Positions 1-8,302 of a stretch of DNA of 36,281 bases are shown here, in pieces (position 1 is the stretch's first letter; every line of letters starts with the position of its first letter). A program made the position numbers and the translations under genes. The stretch spans positions 1 to 36,281 of the forward strand of contig NZ_UCNW01000012.1 of the NCBI RefSeq assembly GCF_900474185.1, given 5' to 3'. The notes under the pieces were generated by a model. That model was given only the letters and a program-made list of their open reading frames with translations. It was not told the origin of the DNA and did no database searches. This DNA comes from Synechococcus sp. UW69 (lineage in GTDB: Bacteria > Cyanobacteriota > Cyanobacteriia > PCC-6307 > Cyanobiaceae).

Positions 1-1157
1 GCCTCGAGGCCCGTGTTGGCGAACTGGAAGCAACCCAGTTCTCCACCACCACCAAGCTCAAGGGTGTGACCAACTGGGTCTTTGGTGCAGTCAAGGCTCA
101 TGGCCGTGGCAGCGACGAGTTCGAGGCCCACTCCGGCGGTACCTCCTTCAGCTACAACCTGGCGCTGAACCTGGAGACCAGCTTCACCGGTAAGGACCTG
201 CTCTATACCCGCCTGCGTGCGGGCAACATGGCCAACGTCTACGGCTCCGGTGTCGAAGGCATTGGTCGCTCCGGCCTGTTTGCCCAGGAATACGGCATCG
301 ACACTGGCAACACTGTCATTGTTAACCGCCTGTACTACAGCTTCCCCATCGGTGAGGAGTTCACCGTTGTCGGTGGCCCCATGGTCCGTATGGACGACAT
401 GCTGCCGGTGTGGCCCAGCGCCTATCCGTCTGACATGACGTACGACTTCTTCACCTACGCCGGTGCGCCTGGTGCTTACAACCTGGCCCTCGGCGCTGGT
501 GCAGGTGTGTACTGGAAGTCCAACGACTTCAGCGTGTCCACCAGCTACCTGTCGGTGAACGGCAACGAGAGCGACCCCAACTCGGCTGGCATCGGAACCG
601 ATGGTTCAGCCTTCAGTGCCACCACTCAGATTGCTTACGCTCCTGAGAACTGGGGTATTGCTGCTGCCTACACCAAGGCTTCCAGCGATAACGGTGTCGG
701 CCTCTACATCGGTAATGGCAACCTGCAGGCTGTCGGTGCTTCTTACCTTGGTGCACAGTCCAACTCTGTTGGTCTGAGTGCCTGGTGGACCCCTGAAGAT
801 TCCGGTTGGGTTCCTTCGATCAGTGCCGGTTATGGCGGTACCTGGCTCTCCTACGATGACGGAGACGACTCTGCCTACACCAACTCCTGGTACGTGGGTC
901 TCGAGTGGGACGACGTCTTCCTGGAAGGCAACTCCTTCGGTATGGCCGTTGGTCAGCCCACCTACGTTGTCTCCATCGACGACGATGCCTACGACGAAGG
1001 TGCAGGCTACGCCTGGGAATTCTTCTACAAGTTCCAGGTCACCGACAACATCACCGTCACCCCGGCCATCCACTACCTGAGCAAGCCCTTCCCTTCTCAG
1101 AACTCCAATGGCATGAACGCCATGAGTGGCCTGGTCAAGACCACCTTCAAGTTCTGA
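1..1157 (+). CDS. SLH/OprB-type outer-membrane porin, 5' end outside the window
   Basis: Partial gene. The reading frame is open from base 3 and runs to TGA at 1155-1157. The first visible codon aligns with Leu128 of the complete paralogue at 1378-3030, so about 127 residues (signal peptide, SLH domain and most of a coiled coil) lie to the left. The GTG at 66 is internal and should not be taken as the start. What remains is a Gly/Tyr/Trp-rich beta barrel with alternating short polar and aromatic stretches. It ends in TTFKF, a C-terminal aromatic typical of outer-membrane barrels. Cyanobacterial members of this family are the major outer-membrane channels and are often annotated as iron-uptake or carbohydrate-selective porins; the solute cannot be told from sequence. 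A strong terminator follows at 1207-1236. Confidence 0.9.
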   Translation, partial: LEARVGELEATQFSTTTKLKGVTNWVFGAVKAHGRGSDEFEAHSGGTSFSYNLALNLETSFTGKDLLYTRLRAGNMANVYGSGVEGIGRSGLFAQEYGIDTGNTVIVNRLYYSFPIGEEFTVVGGPMVRMDDMLPVWPSAYPSDMTYDFFTYAGAPGAYNLALGAGAGVYWKSNDFSVSTSYLSVNGNESDPNSAGIGTDGSAFSATTQIAYAPENWGIAAAYTKASSDNGVGLYIGNGNLQAVGASYLGAQSNSVGLSAWWTPEDSGWVPSISAGYGGTWLSYDDGDDSAYTNSWYVGLEWDDVFLEGNSFGMAVGQPTYVVSIDDDAYDEGAGYAWEFFYKFQVTDNITVTPAIHYLSKPFPSQNSNGMNAMSGLVKTTFKF

Positions 1158-1206
1158 TCACTGGTTTTGAGGCTCCTTATGGAGTCTCAATCCATTCAGA
1201 TTTTCC

Positions 1207-1236
1207 AGCTCTCCACTTCGGTGGGGAGCTTTTTTT
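1207..1236 (+). terminator. Rho-independent terminator of the first porin
   Basis: A 10-bp stem (AGCTCTCCAC paired with GTGGGGAGCT, one G-U pair in RNA) closes a TTCG tetraloop and runs into seven T residues, counting the last T of the stem. It lies 50 bp past the stop codon. This suggests the two porin genes are separate transcription units despite being tandem. Confidence 0.9.
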
Positions 1237-1377
1237 GCGGCTTAACCCTTTGTAGATGGTCTTAACCGATACCTAAACAACTCTTGAGTTGCCCTTACTG
1301 CCAGGGCGAAGTCGTGCCCATAGCGTGAGGCCGCTGGCATGTCTTGCCGGCACTTTTCTCTTGGTGTGAGAACCCAA

Positions 1378-3030
1378 ATGAAGCTTTTCCAGCAACTGCT
1401 GGTGGCTCCTGCTGCCCTTGGCCTTCTGGCCAGTGGCGCAAATGCCGCCGAGCTGAACATCAACGGCGTTTCTGATTACGCCTCTTCCGCTGATCAGGTG
1501 ACCAGCGTCACCCAGTTCTCCGACGTCTACCCCACCGACTGGGCCTATCAGGCTCTGGCGAACCTGGTGGAGCAGTACGGCTGCGTGGCTGGCTACCCCA
1601 ACGGCACCTTCCGTGGCAACCGGGCCATGACCCGCTACGAAGCGGCTGCCCTGTTGAACGCTTGCCTCGACCGGATCACTGAAGTGACCGACGAGCTGCG
1701 TCGCCTGCTCAAGGAATTCGAAACCGAGCTGGCCATCCTCAAGGGTCGCGTTGACGGCCTCGAGGCCCGTGTTGGCGAACTGGAAGCAACTCAGTTCTCC
1801 ACCACCACCAAACTCAAAGCCAAAACCGTCTGGGTCGCTGGTGCGACACGCGCCAAAGGTGACAACTACAACACCGGTGGCGAGAAAGGTGCACGTGATG
1901 CCTACAACGCTGATTACGGCGGCTTCTCCTTCAGCTACGACCTCCGTCTTGGCCTGAAGACCTCCTTCAGCGGTAAGGATCTGCTCTACACCCGCCTGCG
2001 TGCGGGCAACATGGGCGACACCAGCGTGTGGGACGGCAACGGCGTCAGCCTGAACAAACTCGACACTGCTGCTCCTGGCGGCAACATCGTCGAGATTGAT
2101 CGTATCTATTACCGCTTCCCCCTCGGCGACAGCTTCACCATCCAGGTCGGTCCTCTGACCCGGAACACCGAGATGATGGGCTACAAGGCCACGGCTTACG
2201 CCAAAGGCGGCACCAAAATCCTCGATTTCTTCGGTGGTTCCCTGGGTACCCCCGGCGTCTGGAACAAGGAAACCGGTGGTGGCTTCGGTGCCGTCTACAG
2301 CAACAAGAAGCAGGTGGAGAAGGGCAACCCCTACTTCACCGTCGCTGCGAACTACGTTGCTGATTCCGGTGAGGCCAATGACAGCAACCCCAACACGGGT
2401 GGCTTCATGACCGACAACTCCGAAGGCAACATCACCACTCAGATTGCCTATGGCAACAAGCAGTGGGGCTTTGCCGCCGGTTATCGCTACGGCCAGTGCG
2501 GCGCCAAGTTCCGCACCGGTACGGAGTACGCCGTTGGCGACAAGTTCGGCACACCTTGCACCGTTACTAACGCTGATGGTGAAAGCGTGCGATCCGGTGC
2601 ACAAAGCAACAGCGTCTCGCTGCATGGCTTCTGGCGTCCCGAAGATTCTGGTTGGATGCCTTCCATCAGCGCTGGTGTGGGTAAGTCCTTCCTGAGCGGC
2701 AATAGCGATTGGGATGACGCCACCAACAAGCGCGGCATGGCCAGCTGGATGGTGGGCCTCACCTGGAACGATGTCCTTCTTGAAGGCAATGCTCTGGGTT
2801 ATGCCGTGGGTCAGCCCCAGTTCGTCTACGACGTCGAGGATGGCTTTGTGGCTGATGGCGGTTACGCCATGGAGCTCTGGTACAGCTTCCAGGTCACCGA
2901 CAACATCCAGATCACCCCAGCCATCTACTGGCTCAGCCGTCCCTTCGGTGACGAAACCCAGAACGTCAACGGCGACTACAAGTCCCTCGGCGTCTTCGGT
3001 GGCCTGGTTCAGACCACCTTCAAGTTCTAA
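1378..3030 (+). CDS. SLH-domain outer-membrane porin (complete copy)
   Basis: A 550-residue protein. I chose the ATG at 1378 because it opens a clean signal peptide (MKLFQQLL..., cleavage near Ala23); an in-frame ATG at 1339 would add 13 residues ahead of it. Residues about 46-100 are an S-layer-homology domain (FSDVYPTDWAYQAL, GYPNGTFRGNRAMTRYEAAALL), which in cyanobacteria ties the porin to peptidoglycan-linked polymer. Residues about 101-140 form a heptad-like coiled coil rich in Leu and Glu. From about 145 to the end is an OprB-like beta barrel ending in TTFKF. The upstream gene is a tandem paralogue. The proteins share long stretches around the coiled-coil/barrel junction and diverge in the surface-loop regions. 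The spacer 1158-1377 must hold its promoter, but I see no convincing -35/-10 pair. The transported solute is unknown. Confidence 0.92.
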   Translation: MKLFQQLLVAPAALGLLASGANAAELNINGVSDYASSADQVTSVTQFSDVYPTDWAYQALANLVEQYGCVAGYPNGTFRGNRAMTRYEAAALLNACLDRITEVTDELRRLLKEFETELAILKGRVDGLEARVGELEATQFSTTTKLKAKTVWVAGATRAKGDNYNTGGEKGARDAYNADYGGFSFSYDLRLGLKTSFSGKDLLYTRLRAGNMGDTSVWDGNGVSLNKLDTAAPGGNIVEIDRIYYRFPLGDSFTIQVGPLTRNTEMMGYKATAYAKGGTKILDFFGGSLGTPGVWNKETGGGFGAVYSNKKQVEKGNPYFTVAANYVADSGEANDSNPNTGGFMTDNSEGNITTQIAYGNKQWGFAAGYRYGQCGAKFRTGTEYAVGDKFGTPCTVTNADGESVRSGAQSNSVSLHGFWRPEDSGWMPSISAGVGKSFLSGNSDWDDATNKRGMASWMVGLTWNDVLLEGNALGYAVGQPQFVYDVEDGFVADGGYAMELWYSFQVTDNIQITPAIYWLSRPFGDETQNVNGDYKSLGVFGGLVQTTFKF

Positions 3031-3086
3031 TCACTTGGCCTGACCTTGGTTGGGCCATCAGAACAGCTTTCCTCACACACACACCA

Positions 3087-3113
3087 AGCCCTCCCCTTTG
3101 GAGGGCTTTTTTT
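3087..3113 (+). terminator. Rho-independent terminator of the second porin
   Basis: AGCCCTCC and GGAGGGCT form an 8-bp stem around a CCTTT loop, followed by a run of seven T residues (counting the last T of the stem). It lies 56 bp after the porin stop and just before cysK. A short CA dinucleotide run precedes it. Confidence 0.9.
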
Positions 3114-3141
3114 ATGGTTGTTCTGTGGGCAAGCTGCAGCT

Positions 3142-4110
3142 ATGAGCATTGCTCCTGACATCACCGCCTTGATCGGCGGCACGCCCCTGGTGCGCTTGAA
3201 CCGCCTGCCCCAGGCTTGCGGCTGCCAGGCCGAGATCCTGGCCAAATTGGAGAGCTTCAATCCCTCGGCCTCGGTCAAAGACCGCATCGCCAGCGCCATG
3301 GTGCTGGAGGCAGAGCAGGCCGGCACGATTGTTCCCGGCGAAACGGTGCTGGTGGAACCCACCAGCGGCAACACCGGGATCGCCCTGGCCATGGTGGCGG
3401 CGGCTCGGGGCTACCGGCTGATTCTGACCATGCCGGACACGATGAGCACCGAGCGTCGGGCGATGCTGCGGGCCTATGGCGCTGAGCTGCAGCTCACTGA
3501 CGGTGCCCAGGGCATGAACGGGGCGATTGACCTGGCCAAGGAGTTGGTGGCGGAGATCCCCAACGCCTATCTGCTCCAGCAGTTCGACAACCCCGCCAAT
3601 CCAGCCGTGCATGAACGCACCACGGCCGAGGAGATTTGGCGCGATACGGAGGGCCAGATCGATGCTTTTGTGGCAGGGGTGGGAACCGGTGGCACGATCA
3701 CCGGCTGTGCCCGGCTGCTGAAAGAGCGTCAGCCGCAACTCCAGGTGATTGCCGTCGAGCCTGAGGCCAGTGCCGTGCTGTCTGGGAAGCCTCCAGGAGC
3801 CCATCGCATTCAGGGGATCGGGGCCGGTTTTGTTCCTGCGGTGCTGGAACTGGATCGGATTGATTCGATCCTCACGGTGAGCGATGAGGAGGCGATGCAG
3901 GTGGGACGGCGACTTGCCCGGGAGGAAGGTCTGCTCTACGGCATCAGCAGTGGAGCAGCCATGGCAGCGGCCCTCCGCGTTGGCCAGGATCCCGCCATGG
4001 CGGGCAAACGGCTGGTGGTGATGCTGGCTAGTTATGGCGAGAGATATCTCTCAACACCAATGTTCAGTGCTGCTTCGCAGCTTCCCGCCCGGAGGGATGG
4101 CCAGCTGTGA
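3142..4110 (+). CDS. cysK: Cysteine synthase (O-acetylserine sulfhydrylase)
   Basis: A 322-residue PLP enzyme of the fold-type II family that makes L-cysteine from O-acetylserine and sulfide in the cytoplasm. The N-terminus has the family pattern [12 protein letters not shown]. The PLP lysine is Lys46 in SASVKDR, the substrate-binding loop is PTSGNTG (73-79), and the phosphate-cradle motif GTGGT lies near residue 180. GISSGAA near 280 supplies the PLP-ring serine. The ATG at 3142 is chosen because the family starts a few residues before IGGTPLV; an upstream in-frame ATG at 3046 would place the terminator inside the gene. Its stop overlaps the next start by 4 nt (GTGA), so it probably heads a cysK-J-domain-glycosyltransferase transcript. 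The cysM subtype cannot be fully excluded. Confidence 0.93.
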   Translation: MSIAPDITALIGGTPLVRLNRLPQACGCQAEILAKLESFNPSASVKDRIASAMVLEAEQAGTIVPGETVLVEPTSGNTGIALAMVAAARGYRLILTMPDTMSTERRAMLRAYGAELQLTDGAQGMNGAIDLAKELVAEIPNAYLLQQFDNPANPAVHERTTAEEIWRDTEGQIDAFVAGVGTGGTITGCARLLKERQPQLQVIAVEPEASAVLSGKPPGAHRIQGIGAGFVPAVLELDRIDSILTVSDEEAMQVGRRLAREEGLLYGISSGAAMAAALRVGQDPAMAGKRLVVMLASYGERYLSTPMFSAASQLPARRDGQL

Positions 4111-4775
4111 GCGACCCCTATGCCGTGCTTGGCGTCAGCAGCATCGCCAGTAACGCTGAGATCAAAGCTGCCTATCGCCAGCTGGTGAAGCAGCACCATC
4201 CCGATGCCGGCGGCGACGATCAGCAGATGCTGGCCCTCAATGCCGCCTGGGAAGTGCTTGGCGATGCCGAGCGCCGGAAGGCCTTTGATCGCTCGCGGCC
4301 CCAGCCGGGGCGTGCTGAATCGCCGGCGGATCTACGCCGTGCCAGCCGTGCCCACGAGCGCTCTGTGGCGGCTGATGATGCTCTGGTGGAGTGGCTGCGG
4401 CGGGTTTATGCCCCGATCGACCGCATGCTCGGTGAGGTGATCAATCCCTTCCCCAAGCAACTCAAAGCACTGTCGGCTGATCCCTATGACGACGAGCTGA
4501 TGGAGGCGTTCTGCAGTTATCTCGAGGCGAGCGGAAGCCGGATGGAACGGGTCAAACAACTGTTCCAGTCATTGCCCACGCCGGCCTCGGCCCGTGGCTT
4601 CGGCCTCAGCCTGTATCACTGCCTCTCGGAAGTGGAGGACGCTCTGGCAGAGCTGGAGCGCTACACCATGGGCTATGTGGATGGTTACCTCCACGATGGT
4701 CGCGAGATGCTGCGCGAGGCCAAGCAGCGACGCAAGCGGCTCCAGGATGAGCGGCGTCGGTTGGAGATCGTGTGA
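4107..4775 (+). CDS. J-domain (DnaJ-like) protein
   Basis: A 222-residue protein with a complete N-terminal J domain (residues about 3-65: DPYAVLGV, the HPD motif at 31-33, and [19 protein letters not shown]). The HPD motif is the part that stimulates Hsp70 ATPase. No Gly/Phe region, zinc finger or standard DnaJ substrate domain follows. Instead there is a helical C-terminal part ending in a basic stretch ([20 protein letters not shown]). This is the layout of cyanobacterial type III J proteins that recruit a DnaK to particular clients. The GTG start at 4107 overlaps the cysK stop. Its own stop overlaps the next start, also by GTGA, so translation of the three genes is probably coupled. The client is unknown. 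Confidence 0.85.
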   Translation: MSDPYAVLGVSSIASNAEIKAAYRQLVKQHHPDAGGDDQQMLALNAAWEVLGDAERRKAFDRSRPQPGRAESPADLRRASRAHERSVAADDALVEWLRRVYAPIDRMLGEVINPFPKQLKALSADPYDDELMEAFCSYLEASGSRMERVKQLFQSLPTPASARGFGLSLYHCLSEVEDALAELERYTMGYVDGYLHDGREMLREAKQRRKRLQDERRRLEIV

Positions 4776-6838
4776 AACAGCGCTGGCGTTTCTGGGCTTG
4801 GGTTGCCCTGATCTGGGTGCTGTCAACCCTGGTGGATCGGCTTTGGTGGACGCTGCAGACCGGTGTGCCCGCCTGGGATCAGGCTGACTACCTCAACAGC
4901 GCCATGGACCACGGCCGCGCTTTGGGATTGCTGCCGGGTGGCGGTTGGCAGGGTTGGCAGGCATTGCTGGATCTCTCCCCGAAGATTCCGCCCTTGGCCT
5001 CATTGGTGAACGGCACTGTGATGGCGTTGAGTGGCGATGCCCCGGAGCAGGCGGCCTGGAGTCTCAGCCTCTGGCATGGTCTGCTCCTTGTCGTGATAGC
5101 GGGCTGGGGGAGACGGCTGCAGGGGGAGGGCTTGGCCCTGATCGCCTGCCTTTTGGCGGCATTGACGCCGGCCTTCCTGGATCTGCGAACGGATTACGTG
5201 CTTGAGATGGCCCTTGTGGCCAGTTGCAGCCTGGCGATCTGGCGCATGGGGGTCTGGTGCGACCCCCAGACCGGTGGCCGCTGGGGGCAGGCCTGGGGAT
5301 GCACCGTGGCGGCTCTGGCGGCGGTGCTGGTGAAGCAGAGCGCCTTGCTGGTGCTTGTGCCCGCCGGTTTCTGGGCCGCCGGGATGGCGATTCGCCGGCG
5401 TGGACCTTGGTTGCGTCAGGCCCTGCTCTTGCCCTTCCTCACGGCCGCGCTTGTTGGCCCCTGGTTGCGCCACAACTGGATCACCAGCCTCGGCGGTACC
5501 AACCGGGCGGTGTTCGAGTCGGCGGCCCGGGAAGGGGATCCCGGCGTGCTCAGCCTGGCCAGTTGGCTGTGGTATCCGCGCCTGTTGCCGGAGCAGCTGG
5601 GCGGTGTGCTGCTGTTGGTTGGTCTTTCGGGGGTGCTGCTCTGGTGCTGGCAGCGCCAGCAGGTTTCAACCGATCACGCCTGGTCTTGGCGCTGGCTCGT
5701 CATCAATCTCGTCGCGGCCTGGGTGCTCACCACCCTGAGCCCCAACAAAGGCGATCGCTACATCGCTCCCCTGCTTCCCGCCCTGCTGTTGCTGCTGGCC
5801 CGGGGTTGGTGGCAGTGGGGGCATTGGTTGCAGGCCAGACGCTCAGCGTTGGTATGGCCCCTTTTTGGGGCAGGGCTGCTGGCCTGTGTGCCCGCGGGCT
5901 GGGCCCATCAGCTCCATCGTTTTGAAGACCGTCCCCGCGGCCCGGTGGAGGCTCTGGTTGAGGCTGCTGGAGGTGCAGGCCCCAGCAGCCCTCCCGCCAC
6001 CTTGATCGTGGTGCCCAGTACCTCTGATCTCAACCAGCACAACGTCAGCTTCTACGGCCGTCGCCGGGGGGGGCAAACCGTTGGACGCCAGCTGGGTGGC
6101 AGCCGCCGTGACCGTGAGCCTGTGTTGGAGCGGGCGGAATGGGTGGTGTTGGCGGAAGGGAACCAGGGATCGGTGCGCAAGGCTGCACTGCGCTTGGATC
6201 AAGCCGTGCGCAGCAGCGGTGTGTTCGATCTGGTGGATCAGTTTCAGCGTCCCAGGGGGGGCAGTTATTCCCTCTGGCGCCGCAGCACGATGCACCCCAT
6301 TTCAGAACCATCCTTTGCGGATCGCTTTCCTGATCTAGCCGCCGGGCTGGCCGCAGGGCCGGTGGGGCTGGATCCAGTGTTCGCAGCGGTCGGGCAGGAG
6401 CACATGCTCGATGGCCATTTCAGCTATCGAGACCCGGTGCGCTCAGAGGCCCTGGAAGCATTGGCCCAGGATCCGCAGGCGATTCGACCGCGCTGGACCC
6501 TGGCGCTGCTGGCGGTACTTGAGAACCGACCGGCGCAGGCTTCAGAGCAGTTCGAGCAATTGCAAGGCCTGTTGCCCGACAACCCTTGGCCGGCGGCTTA
6601 CCGCAGCGTGGTCAACCTGGCGGGCTGGAATCCCTGGCAGGCCGCAGCAGCTGCAGACGGGGCGACCATCTCGAACCCAGTGCTCGTGTCCTTGGGGGAT
6701 CTCAGCGGGGTCCTGTCGGGTGCCGTTTGGCGCATCCCCGCCGCCATGACGTCTGTTCCTGCGGCCGTCACGGCCGTGGAGGAGGCGCTGGAGCCCCCCT
6801 CGAATCAAGAGCAGGATCAGGAGCAGGCTTCCAGCTGA
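4772..6838 (+). CDS. Polytopic GT39/ArnT-like glycosyltransferase with soluble C-terminal region
   Basis: A 688-residue protein starting at GTG 4772 (GTGA overlap with the J-domain gene). The first TM helix is followed by a first periplasmic loop carrying PAWDQADY, with Asp36 and Asp39 as candidate catalytic acids as in the polyprenyl-phosphate-sugar-using GT-C families. Several strongly hydrophobic segments continue to about residue 380. From about 390 the protein is soluble and includes an Ala/Leu-rich helical stretch that looks TPR-like, then an acidic/Gln tail. It probably transfers a sugar from a lipid carrier to an envelope glycan or protein at the inner-membrane outer face; donor and acceptor are unknown. 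Two poly-G tracts (8 Gs at 6066-6073, 7 Gs at 6255-6261) lie in the linker. Its 3' end overlaps ndhO, on the other strand, by 22 nt. Confidence 0.75.
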   Translation: MKQRWRFWAWVALIWVLSTLVDRLWWTLQTGVPAWDQADYLNSAMDHGRALGLLPGGGWQGWQALLDLSPKIPPLASLVNGTVMALSGDAPEQAAWSLSLWHGLLLVVIAGWGRRLQGEGLALIACLLAALTPAFLDLRTDYVLEMALVASCSLAIWRMGVWCDPQTGGRWGQAWGCTVAALAAVLVKQSALLVLVPAGFWAAGMAIRRRGPWLRQALLLPFLTAALVGPWLRHNWITSLGGTNRAVFESAAREGDPGVLSLASWLWYPRLLPEQLGGVLLLVGLSGVLLWCWQRQQVSTDHAWSWRWLVINLVAAWVLTTLSPNKGDRYIAPLLPALLLLLARGWWQWGHWLQARRSALVWPLFGAGLLACVPAGWAHQLHRFEDRPRGPVEALVEAAGGAGPSSPPATLIVVPSTSDLNQHNVSFYGRRRGGQTVGRQLGGSRRDREPVLERAEWVVLAEGNQGSVRKAALRLDQAVRSSGVFDLVDQFQRPRGGSYSLWRRSTMHPISEPSFADRFPDLAAGLAAGPVGLDPVFAAVGQEHMLDGHFSYRDPVRSEALEALAQDPQAIRPRWTLALLAVLENRPAQASEQFEQLQGLLPDNPWPAAYRSVVNLAGWNPWQAAAAADGATISNPVLVSLGDLSGVLSGAVWRIPAAMTSVPAAVTAVEEALEPPSNQEQDQEQASS

Positions 6839-7071
6839 TCCATCCGCAGCCACACATCGGGTACCGGGCGATTCCAACGCACCTGGCCGTACTCCCCCTT
6901 GACCAGCAGCAGCTCACCGGGGCCTTCAAAGATGTACGCGGGTGCCGTGGGGTCGCTGGCAGCCGCTTCAAGGCTGGCGCTGTAGGCGGCCTTGTTCACC
7001 CTGACCAAAGCACCTTTCCGCAACGCAGCAGGCTTGGCCTTGGCGGGAGCAGCGGCGTCGGATTCGGCCAT
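6817..7071 (-). CDS. ndhO: NAD(P)H-quinone oxidoreductase subunit O
   Basis: An 84-residue protein recognised from its conserved body: [11 protein letters not shown] near the start, [10 protein letters not shown] at 47-56, and [16 protein letters not shown] at 61-76. NdhO is a small peripheral subunit of the cyanobacterial and chloroplast NDH-1 complex, which works in cyclic electron flow, respiration and CO2 uptake at the thylakoid. The N-terminal 18 residues are a low-complexity Ala/Lys/Pro stretch. The ATG at 7071 gives the family length. It overlaps the upstream glycosyltransferase tail-to-tail by 22 nt and is divergent from the epimerase gene across an 81-bp spacer. A possible NDH-1 assembly factor (CRR7-like) lies in the same window at 18628. 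Confidence 0.93.
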   Translation of the reverse strand: MAESDAAAPAKAKPAALRKGALVRVNKAAYSASLEAAASDPTAPAYIFEGPGELLLVKGEYGQVRWNRPVPDVWLRMDQLEACS

Positions 7072-7152
7072 GACAAGAAATGGTGATGGCCCCAGGCTAA
7101 AACCAATCGCCGACGAACCCCTTAGCCTCCCAGCCGCCCCACCCTCGCTTTC

Positions 7153-8082
7153 ATGCGTCTGCTGCTGTTCGGCTGCACTGGTTTCGTTGGCCGTGAGCTT
7201 CTGCCACTTCTGCTCCAGGCCGGCCATCAGCTCACCGTGGTCAGCCGTCGGCTGGCCCGTGGTTACAACACTGAACGGGCGGACGGGCGACTGATCTGGA
7301 TGCAGCTCGACCCCTCCAGCAGCAGCACCTGGGCCGATGATGGGCTCCTGGAGGCCTTGAAGCAGGCAGATGCGGTGGTCAACCTGGCGGGGGAACCGAT
7401 TGCTGAGAAGCGTTGGACTCCAGCTCATCGGCAGTTGCTGGAGACCAGCCGTCTGCAGACGACCTCGCAGCTGGTGAAGGCGATCGAGGCCTGTTCAACC
7501 CCGCCGAAGGTGCTGGTGAACGCTTCGGCGATCGGTTTCTACGGCTCCAGCCTGGAGCAGCGTTTTCTCGAATCGAGCAAACCCGGCAACGACTTTCTCG
7601 CCAGTTTGTGTCAGCGCTGGGAGGCGGCTGCCGCGGCAGTTCCCTCTTCGGTGCGGCAGGTCACCCTGCGGATCGGCATCGTGCTGGCCGCCGACGGCGG
7701 CGCGCTCGGAAAAATGCTTCCGGTGTTTCGTACGGGTTTTGGCGGTCCGATCGGCAGTGGCCGTCAGTGGATGAGTTGGATCCACCGCAGTGACCTTTGC
7801 TCTCTGATCCTTCAATCCCTCACGGACGAGAGCTGGAGTGGCGTGATCAATGCCGTTGCTCCCGAGCCGGTGTCGATGGCGGCCTTCAGCAAGCAGCTGG
7901 GACGCAGCCTGGGACGCCCCAGCCTGCTTCCGGTCCCTGGACCGGTGCTCCAGGTGCTCCTGGGGGATGGCGCCAAGGTGGTGCTGGAGGGCCAGCAGGT
8001 CGCTTCGGAGCGGCTGGACACCATGAACTTCAGCTTCCGTTACCCCGATCTGGCTTCAGCACTCGCCGCTGCCACCAGCTGA
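7153..8082 (+). CDS. TIGR01777-family NAD(P)-binding epimerase
   Basis: A 309-residue short-chain dehydrogenase/epimerase-fold protein. The Rossmann fingerprint is GCTGFVG (residues 7-13). Other family marks are NLAGEPIAEKRWTPAHRQLL, NASAIGFYG and RIGIVLAADGGALGKMLPVF, followed by GSGRQWMSWIHRSDL. These match the YfcH/SulA-homologue group, whose plant relative GC1 is a chloroplast-division-associated protein. The reaction is not established for any close member known to me. The ATG at 7153 is the only sensible start. Its last 53 nt overlap the small membrane-protein gene on the minus strand. Confidence 0.85.
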   Translation: MRLLLFGCTGFVGRELLPLLLQAGHQLTVVSRRLARGYNTERADGRLIWMQLDPSSSSTWADDGLLEALKQADAVVNLAGEPIAEKRWTPAHRQLLETSRLQTTSQLVKAIEACSTPPKVLVNASAIGFYGSSLEQRFLESSKPGNDFLASLCQRWEAAAAAVPSSVRQVTLRIGIVLAADGGALGKMLPVFRTGFGGPIGSGRQWMSWIHRSDLCSLILQSLTDESWSGVINAVAPEPVSMAAFSKQLGRSLGRPSLLPVPGPVLQVLLGDGAKVVLEGQQVASERLDTMNFSFRYPDLASALAAATS

Positions 8083-8302
8083 AGATGCCGCTCACCACGG
8101 CCGCCATGATCAGCAGGCTGATGGCCGGTGCGAAGAGGGGTTGCCACAGCACCTGAACCCGGTCCATGAGCCAGTCATCTCCTTGGCTTTGGCGCACCAC
8201 AGCCACTGCAAAGACTCCCGCTCCGACAAATACGAGCAGCACGTTCACCATCAGCAGGCGGTCCAGCCAGCGTTTCCAGGCCGGTTCTGAAGGGGCACTC
8301 AT
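8030..8302 (-). CDS. Small two-helix membrane protein of unknown function
   Basis: A 90-residue protein with two hydrophobic segments (residues about 17-37 and 57-77), a short polar loop between them and a basic C-terminal tail (WWQRRVLKPDR). I do not recognise a named family. Its ATG overlaps the stop of the upstream TIGR03492-like gene by 4 nt (ATGA), which supports it being real and co-translated. The 53-nt tail-to-tail overlap with the epimerase gene means about 17 codons are read on both strands. Confidence 0.7.
   Translation of the reverse strand: MSAPSEPAWKRWLDRLLMVNVLLVFVGAGVFAVAVVRQSQGDDWLMDRVQVLWQPLFAPAISLLIMAAVVSGIFSWWQRRVLKPDRGNGS

Noticed and set aside
66-68. GTG as start of the first porin
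   Set aside because: The frame is open to the left edge and aligns residue for residue with the paralogue beyond this point, so this GTG is internal.
606-1073. Minus-strand frame across the first porin
   Set aside because: Same explanation: antisense to a barrel gene, Val/Gly-rich low-complexity translation.
1273-2625. Long open frame on the minus strand across the second porin
   Set aside because: It is antisense to a clear porin gene with signal peptide, SLH domain and barrel; GC-rich codon use leaves the opposite strand open. The translated text is low-complexity with no family features.
3071-3084. CA dinucleotide run before the porin terminator
   Set aside because: Too short to be a meaningful microsatellite and lies in an otherwise ordinary 3' untranslated spacer.
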